From: Heliocidaris erythrogramma
Lineage: Eukaryota; Echinodermata; Echinoidea; Camarodonta; Echinometridae
Length of the DNA stretch: 64,000 bases
NCBI GenBank assembly: GCA_025617745.1
Contig: CM046857.1
Coordinates: 23,963,761 to 24,027,760 of the forward strand
Direction of reading: 5' to 3'
A program made the position numbers and the translations under genes. Positions 59,747-64,000 of this stretch are shown piece by piece. A model generated the notes under the pieces. The model worked only from the letters and a program-made list of their open reading frames with translations, did not search any database and was not told the DNA's origin. Within the stretch, counting starts at the first letter, position 1. The number at the start of each line of letters is the position of its first letter.

Positions 59747-60960
59747 TTTTAGAATCATCAAACTAAGAAACTAAGAAAGATGGCTGGCAGTCACAGTATT
59801 ATAGAGGTGGCATGAAAGTTCTGGTTTAAACTCATCAGCTTTGTTCCAGATTTGAGGGCATTTGAAGAGCAATCCTTTTGAGGTAAAATTTATTCTGTGG
59901 CATTCTTCAAAACTAATTTGAAAGTCGATATGTTTAATGGATTAAAATGTTTTTTTTTCTGTTAATACTCTGTCTCGATGCCCTAGTACTTATTAGCTTC
60001 TGAGCTGCTGTTCTTTAAAAAAACAATGTCAAGGAAGAAAAGACAAGGGAAGGTTAGTGATGTATACACCCCACCATAGCTCTCTTTTTGAAAGCTAATT
60101 GGCTCAAAATTTGGAAACAAAGTCCACTATTCTTATTTTTTTTTCTTTCAATAGAGGGGTAGATAAGAGAAAAATCTTGAAAGAATTTTAATTTTTTATT
60201 TGTTACAAAATCACAAATGTAACATTCAACCCAGCATAGTCTCGACATTGAGTCAAAATGATGTTAAGGACGATTTTATCATAATTCCTCAATACATCGG
60301 GTCCAATATTTGTTGTACTTTTTACTCACTGTTATAGATACAATCATTTGCAAATCACAAAATCAAGGGTACAATATTTCTAGGAGAGTGTTTGTACTAT
60401 TTTACTCACTGTTCTACTCAGATACTTACAATAATTTGCAAAGCACAAATACATTAACTTAAAAAACTTAAAACTTAAAACAATTAATCATAGAAACATA
60501 TTAATTGCCCAAGCAGCAAGAGAAAGTGTTTACAGTAACATTTGGCACAGGTGCCTTGATCTTTCGACAAGGACTTGAAGGATCCTTCATGAGAACGCTC
60601 TGAATTACATGGTCATCACGAGGAGGAGGAGGGAGTAGTGTTAATGGATACCTAATCTTTCAGGTTAAAAAAATCGGCCATTGTCTTGATATTCTTGAAA
60701 TTTTGAAGTGGCATTATGCACAACAGTCTTGCAGCAACCGATATTCTTGCTAATTTGATGTTCAGACTTTCAGAGTAGGGTCACTTTAGGGGCCCTCCGA
60801 ATATTGCTTCTTTTTTGTCATGTGGCATTACAAACAAAATATTTTACAACAGCTCCCTTGACAAAATAAATGTATTTAAATAGAATGAATGGTCTATTAT
60901 CATCAGAGTAGTGCAATGTAAAATACATAATGTTATCCTTCAGTGAGAATATTGTGGCGG
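59747..60960. other. intergenic, no gene seen
   Basis: AT-rich sequence left of the duplicated block. No recognisable coding exon of the sulfotransferase gene (exons at 1114-7726) is repeated here. Confidence 0.5.
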
Positions 60961-60964
60961 CAAT

Positions 60965-61097
60965 GACGGGATGCTGACGATGAAGATGATGATCATGGTG
61001 ATAATGATGACGATGGTGATGATGACGATGATGGTAATGACGGTAATGACGACGATGATAATGATACCGATATTGATGATACGGATGATGACGCTTA
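60965..61097 (+). repeat. ATG/GAT-rich microsatellite, copy B
   Basis: GGGATGCTGA followed by GAT/ATG units, then ATGACGGTAATGACGACGAT. It matches 9433-9528 joined to 10549-10606, that is, without the retroelement that interrupts copy A. Confidence 0.75.
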
Positions 61098-61101
61098 AAA
61101 C

Positions 61102-64000
61102 CTACATGGAACATCAACTCAGAGATACTAATTATCTTTGGAAAGGACTAATTCGAAGAGATTCCATGTAGCCGCTTTTAAATTGTTGCCATATAAAAAA
61201 GTGATTCATTAGAATAGTTATTGGTTGCAAAGTGCACAGCTGTTTTTCAAGTGATATGTTTTAATTTTCAAACTGCAATAGTATATAGGCCTACACACAC
61301 ACACACACACTCGCACACAACCTCAACAACCTATTGTCTCGTAAACACACATTGCGCCTCTTTCTTTCTCTCATATCCGTCCACATAAGATTATTTCATT
61401 TAGGTCGTAGAACCGATTCTCATTATACACTTAAATGTATCCCCAGACGTTTTGTTTATGTTGTATTAGCTCATATATCCGATGTCTCATTGATTCAAAT
61501 AATTGGTTTTCAACTTCTTTTTCCTATTTTGTGTGAATACCACATCCGAATGATGCATTAAGACTAAAGAGACCAGTGGTGATATTCTGAGATTCATTTT
61601 CTTGATTTTAGTGAAAGGATTTTAATTGTCATAACAAAATGTTCACTTATGTGGCATCATTGGTTGATGTATGCATAAGACATCTGTGAAAGACATCTGT
61701 GCAAACACGAATGAAATGTTGCAATTTAAAATTAAAAAATCTTTCACTAAAAACAAGAATTCTCAAAATACCACCCAGGCACTTTAGAAAAAGGGTGAAC
61801 TCGATCATCAAGTAACAAAATTATGAAATTGTTCTAAATGAGGAAGCAAAAATTGAAGATATATACCTTTAAACGGATTAGTAATAACTGCTGTATGATT
61901 AAAGATAAATGCATAAGAAAACGATTGAAAGTAATAAAATACAACGTAGTCTGTTCACATGTTTTGCAAAGTAGTCTATATTTGAACAATAAATTGGAGC
62001 ATAATTCCTTCACCCTCCACAAGTAGAAACGATTTTGAAATATCTAAAGCATTATTAAAGAGTATTTTCAGCCCATGCTGTGAGACGCACAATATGTTTT
62101 GTTTACCCAGGGAAGCCACATCAATAATAAAATACAAATGTAATAAAACTAATGCATCAAAATGATTGCAAGAAACACATATACGAGTGTTCAATTATCC
62201 ACCTTCTATTATCAGGACACTGCAAGGAAAGCTCCTGCAGCTGGACGCCGGATCGAACGGCGCGGGGCGTACATGGTAAACATTCAAATTTCGCTCATCG
62301 GATCAGATTCATGACTTGTATTGTGCATGTTGATTTAGAAGTCATCCTAATTATTAATATAAATTCTCTAGGTCTTTACTACGGTTAATCTAATGTCTTA
62401 TTCATAAAAAATGTATTAAAGGAATATTAGGTAGGATATTTCATTGACTCATTCAGCCCCGATAAAAGGCAAAAGCAGTTCCATCTCTTTAATGGTGGTC
62501 TAGGTCTAAAGTTGCGCTTGTATGAGCGTACTTCATTTACTCCTACTTGATTTACTCCTACTGACTATTTCTCGACTTACCACATTGATTTCCTATAGCT
62601 AATAACACCAACACCAATAGTGAAATGAAAATCTCTTAATCCCTATGGGTATAGGGTTACTTTATAATGTAAAGCTAAGTTTGAAAAAATCGGAATAACA
62701 AAGAAGTCCAGAACACAAATTCCCATAAACCCTTTCTAAAATTCGGCAATAATCTACATCTTGCTGTATACATAAACTTTATGAAAAGAGAAGTTTTGTA
62801 TGATATTCATGTCGTTTATAGTTCGATCAATTCCACTGCTCTTGCACAGCTGCTATGTTGTTCATTCACACTGCAAAATAAAGAGGATAGTTAAATAGAG
62901 ATTAAATACATGTATTGCCTAGATGGGGCAGGAGACAAACTAAATGATCTGTTGATAGTGCCATCCAAATTACCTAAATTTATATATTGAATGACTTATC
63001 TGACCAAAAACTGCCTGGATTGAAAACAGATGTCTCACTCTTGCAGTAGTAACACATATGTACATTTGGATCAAGATAACTAACCCTAAAGCTATCCCGA
63101 GCCCCCCCCCCCCCCCCCCCCCCCCCCCCGACAACCACGCCTTTACCATCCATCCAGTCAGTTATCACCTGGGTTAATACGATTGCCTATGAACATCTTC
63201 CTCTATCCTTGAGGCAAATAACACCGACCACTACCCTATTTCCAGATGGGACATCTACCTCCCAGGACAATCCCCATCCCCATGGCAATAATATTCTGGA
63301 CATTGAATCACCATAGCAAATACCTTGTTGATACTACCCTATTTTTAAGGCATACTTGTTTCGGGATTAGACTGACATAAACTAACTAAAGGTAGTATAA
63401 GCGATAGACTGCCTCCAACGATAGTTTGAATGTGGCTATTATCAGCATTGCGCCAGAAGGTTCTTAATATATGTTGACAGGATACCAGCTTAGAGATTTT
63501 TGTGGCACACGATAACCTAACTTTATTCCTGGACCTACTATATTAAAGGGAAACGCCGCCCTATATAATGGCAAGTTGCTCTGAAAGAAAGACAAAAAAA
63601 AATCACAGAAGCAGATTGGTGAAAGTTCGAACGAAATTGGACAAGGAATACAAAAATTATGAATTTTGGAAAGTTCTAAAATCACTATACATATGGAATT
63701 TCAAATTGGCCGAATCTATAATGTAACTGACGTGGTTGCGGACAACTTCCCCCATTTGCTTTAACACACACAAATGTATCAGTCCGTAGGATCCTAATGA
63801 TATGCTTTCTATAATATATTATACTGCCCCGGGGGAAAGGCGCTTAGGAGAAACAGCTAATTAATGATATTGTGTATGAAAAGCAGGAGAGTTGACCGCC
63901 AAAACGTCACAATCCACTCACCAGATTTGCATAGATTTAGTGATCTCATTTTTTAACCATCCATAACTTTCTTACTATCTTCTTGTCTCATTTCTTTCAA
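61102..64000 (+). repeat. segmental duplication, copy B (runs off the window)
   Basis: It matches 11211-14112 in the same orientation to the last base of the window. Differences are small indels, single-base changes and a run of 28 C at 63102-63129 that replaces about 40 bases of copy A (about 13172-13212). It lacks the 604 bp of copy A with the sulfotransferase terminal exon. Confidence 0.9.
63102..63129 (+). repeat. poly(C) tract in copy B only
   Basis: 28 C. The matching place in copy A is ordinary sequence with short C clusters, so the run arose or expanded after the duplication, or is an assembly artefact. Confidence 0.85.

Overview
This is eukaryotic, AT-rich, intron-rich animal DNA. 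The gene content (a CHST15-like sulfotransferase and a secreted protein built only of discoidin domains), a DIRS-type retrotransposon, tRNA-derived SINE heads, many small inverted-repeat elements and frequent poly(G)/poly(C) runs suggest a marine invertebrate deuterostome. An echinoderm such as a sea urchin is my best guess; this is inference, because no marker gene fixes the species.

Two protein genes converge. (1) On the + strand, 1114-10956 holds the last five coding exons (325 residues) of a carbohydrate sulfotransferase of the CHST15 type; its 5' part lies left of the window. (2) On the - strand, about 45070 down to 14158, lies a gene for a secreted protein. I read it as a signal peptide, six F5/8 type C (discoidin) domains and a short tail: 1002 residues from 19 coding exons whose phases all agree. 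Size and composition recall the sea-urchin lectin echinonectin (inference).

The introns carry mobile elements. The 10-kb intron between discoidin domains 2 and 3 contains a complete-looking 6.1-kb DIRS-like tyrosine-recombinase retrotransposon (28621-34700). It is inserted without an obvious target duplication inside an older RNase H-bearing non-LTR retrotransposon (27455-28620 plus 34701-about 35560). A 282-bp hAT-like MITE with an 8-bp target duplication (25681-25962), a 1.3-kb element with a 9-bp target duplication and an internal palindrome (41743-43041), a fold-back MITE family, a reverse-transcriptase remnant and SINEs are also present. Several insertions can be checked against an empty paralogous site elsewhere in the window.

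From about 45.1 to 60.9 kb I find no convincing gene. The region holds tandem duplications, SINEs, two inverted arrays of the same 26-bp minisatellite about 7 kb apart, a 0.8-kb purine-rich tract and several MITEs. From about 60.95 kb to the end the sequence repeats the region around 9.4-14.1 kb (offset about 49.9 kb). Copy B lacks the sulfotransferase terminal exon. The simplest reading is a tandem segmental duplication, which predicts a second discoidin gene just beyond the right edge.
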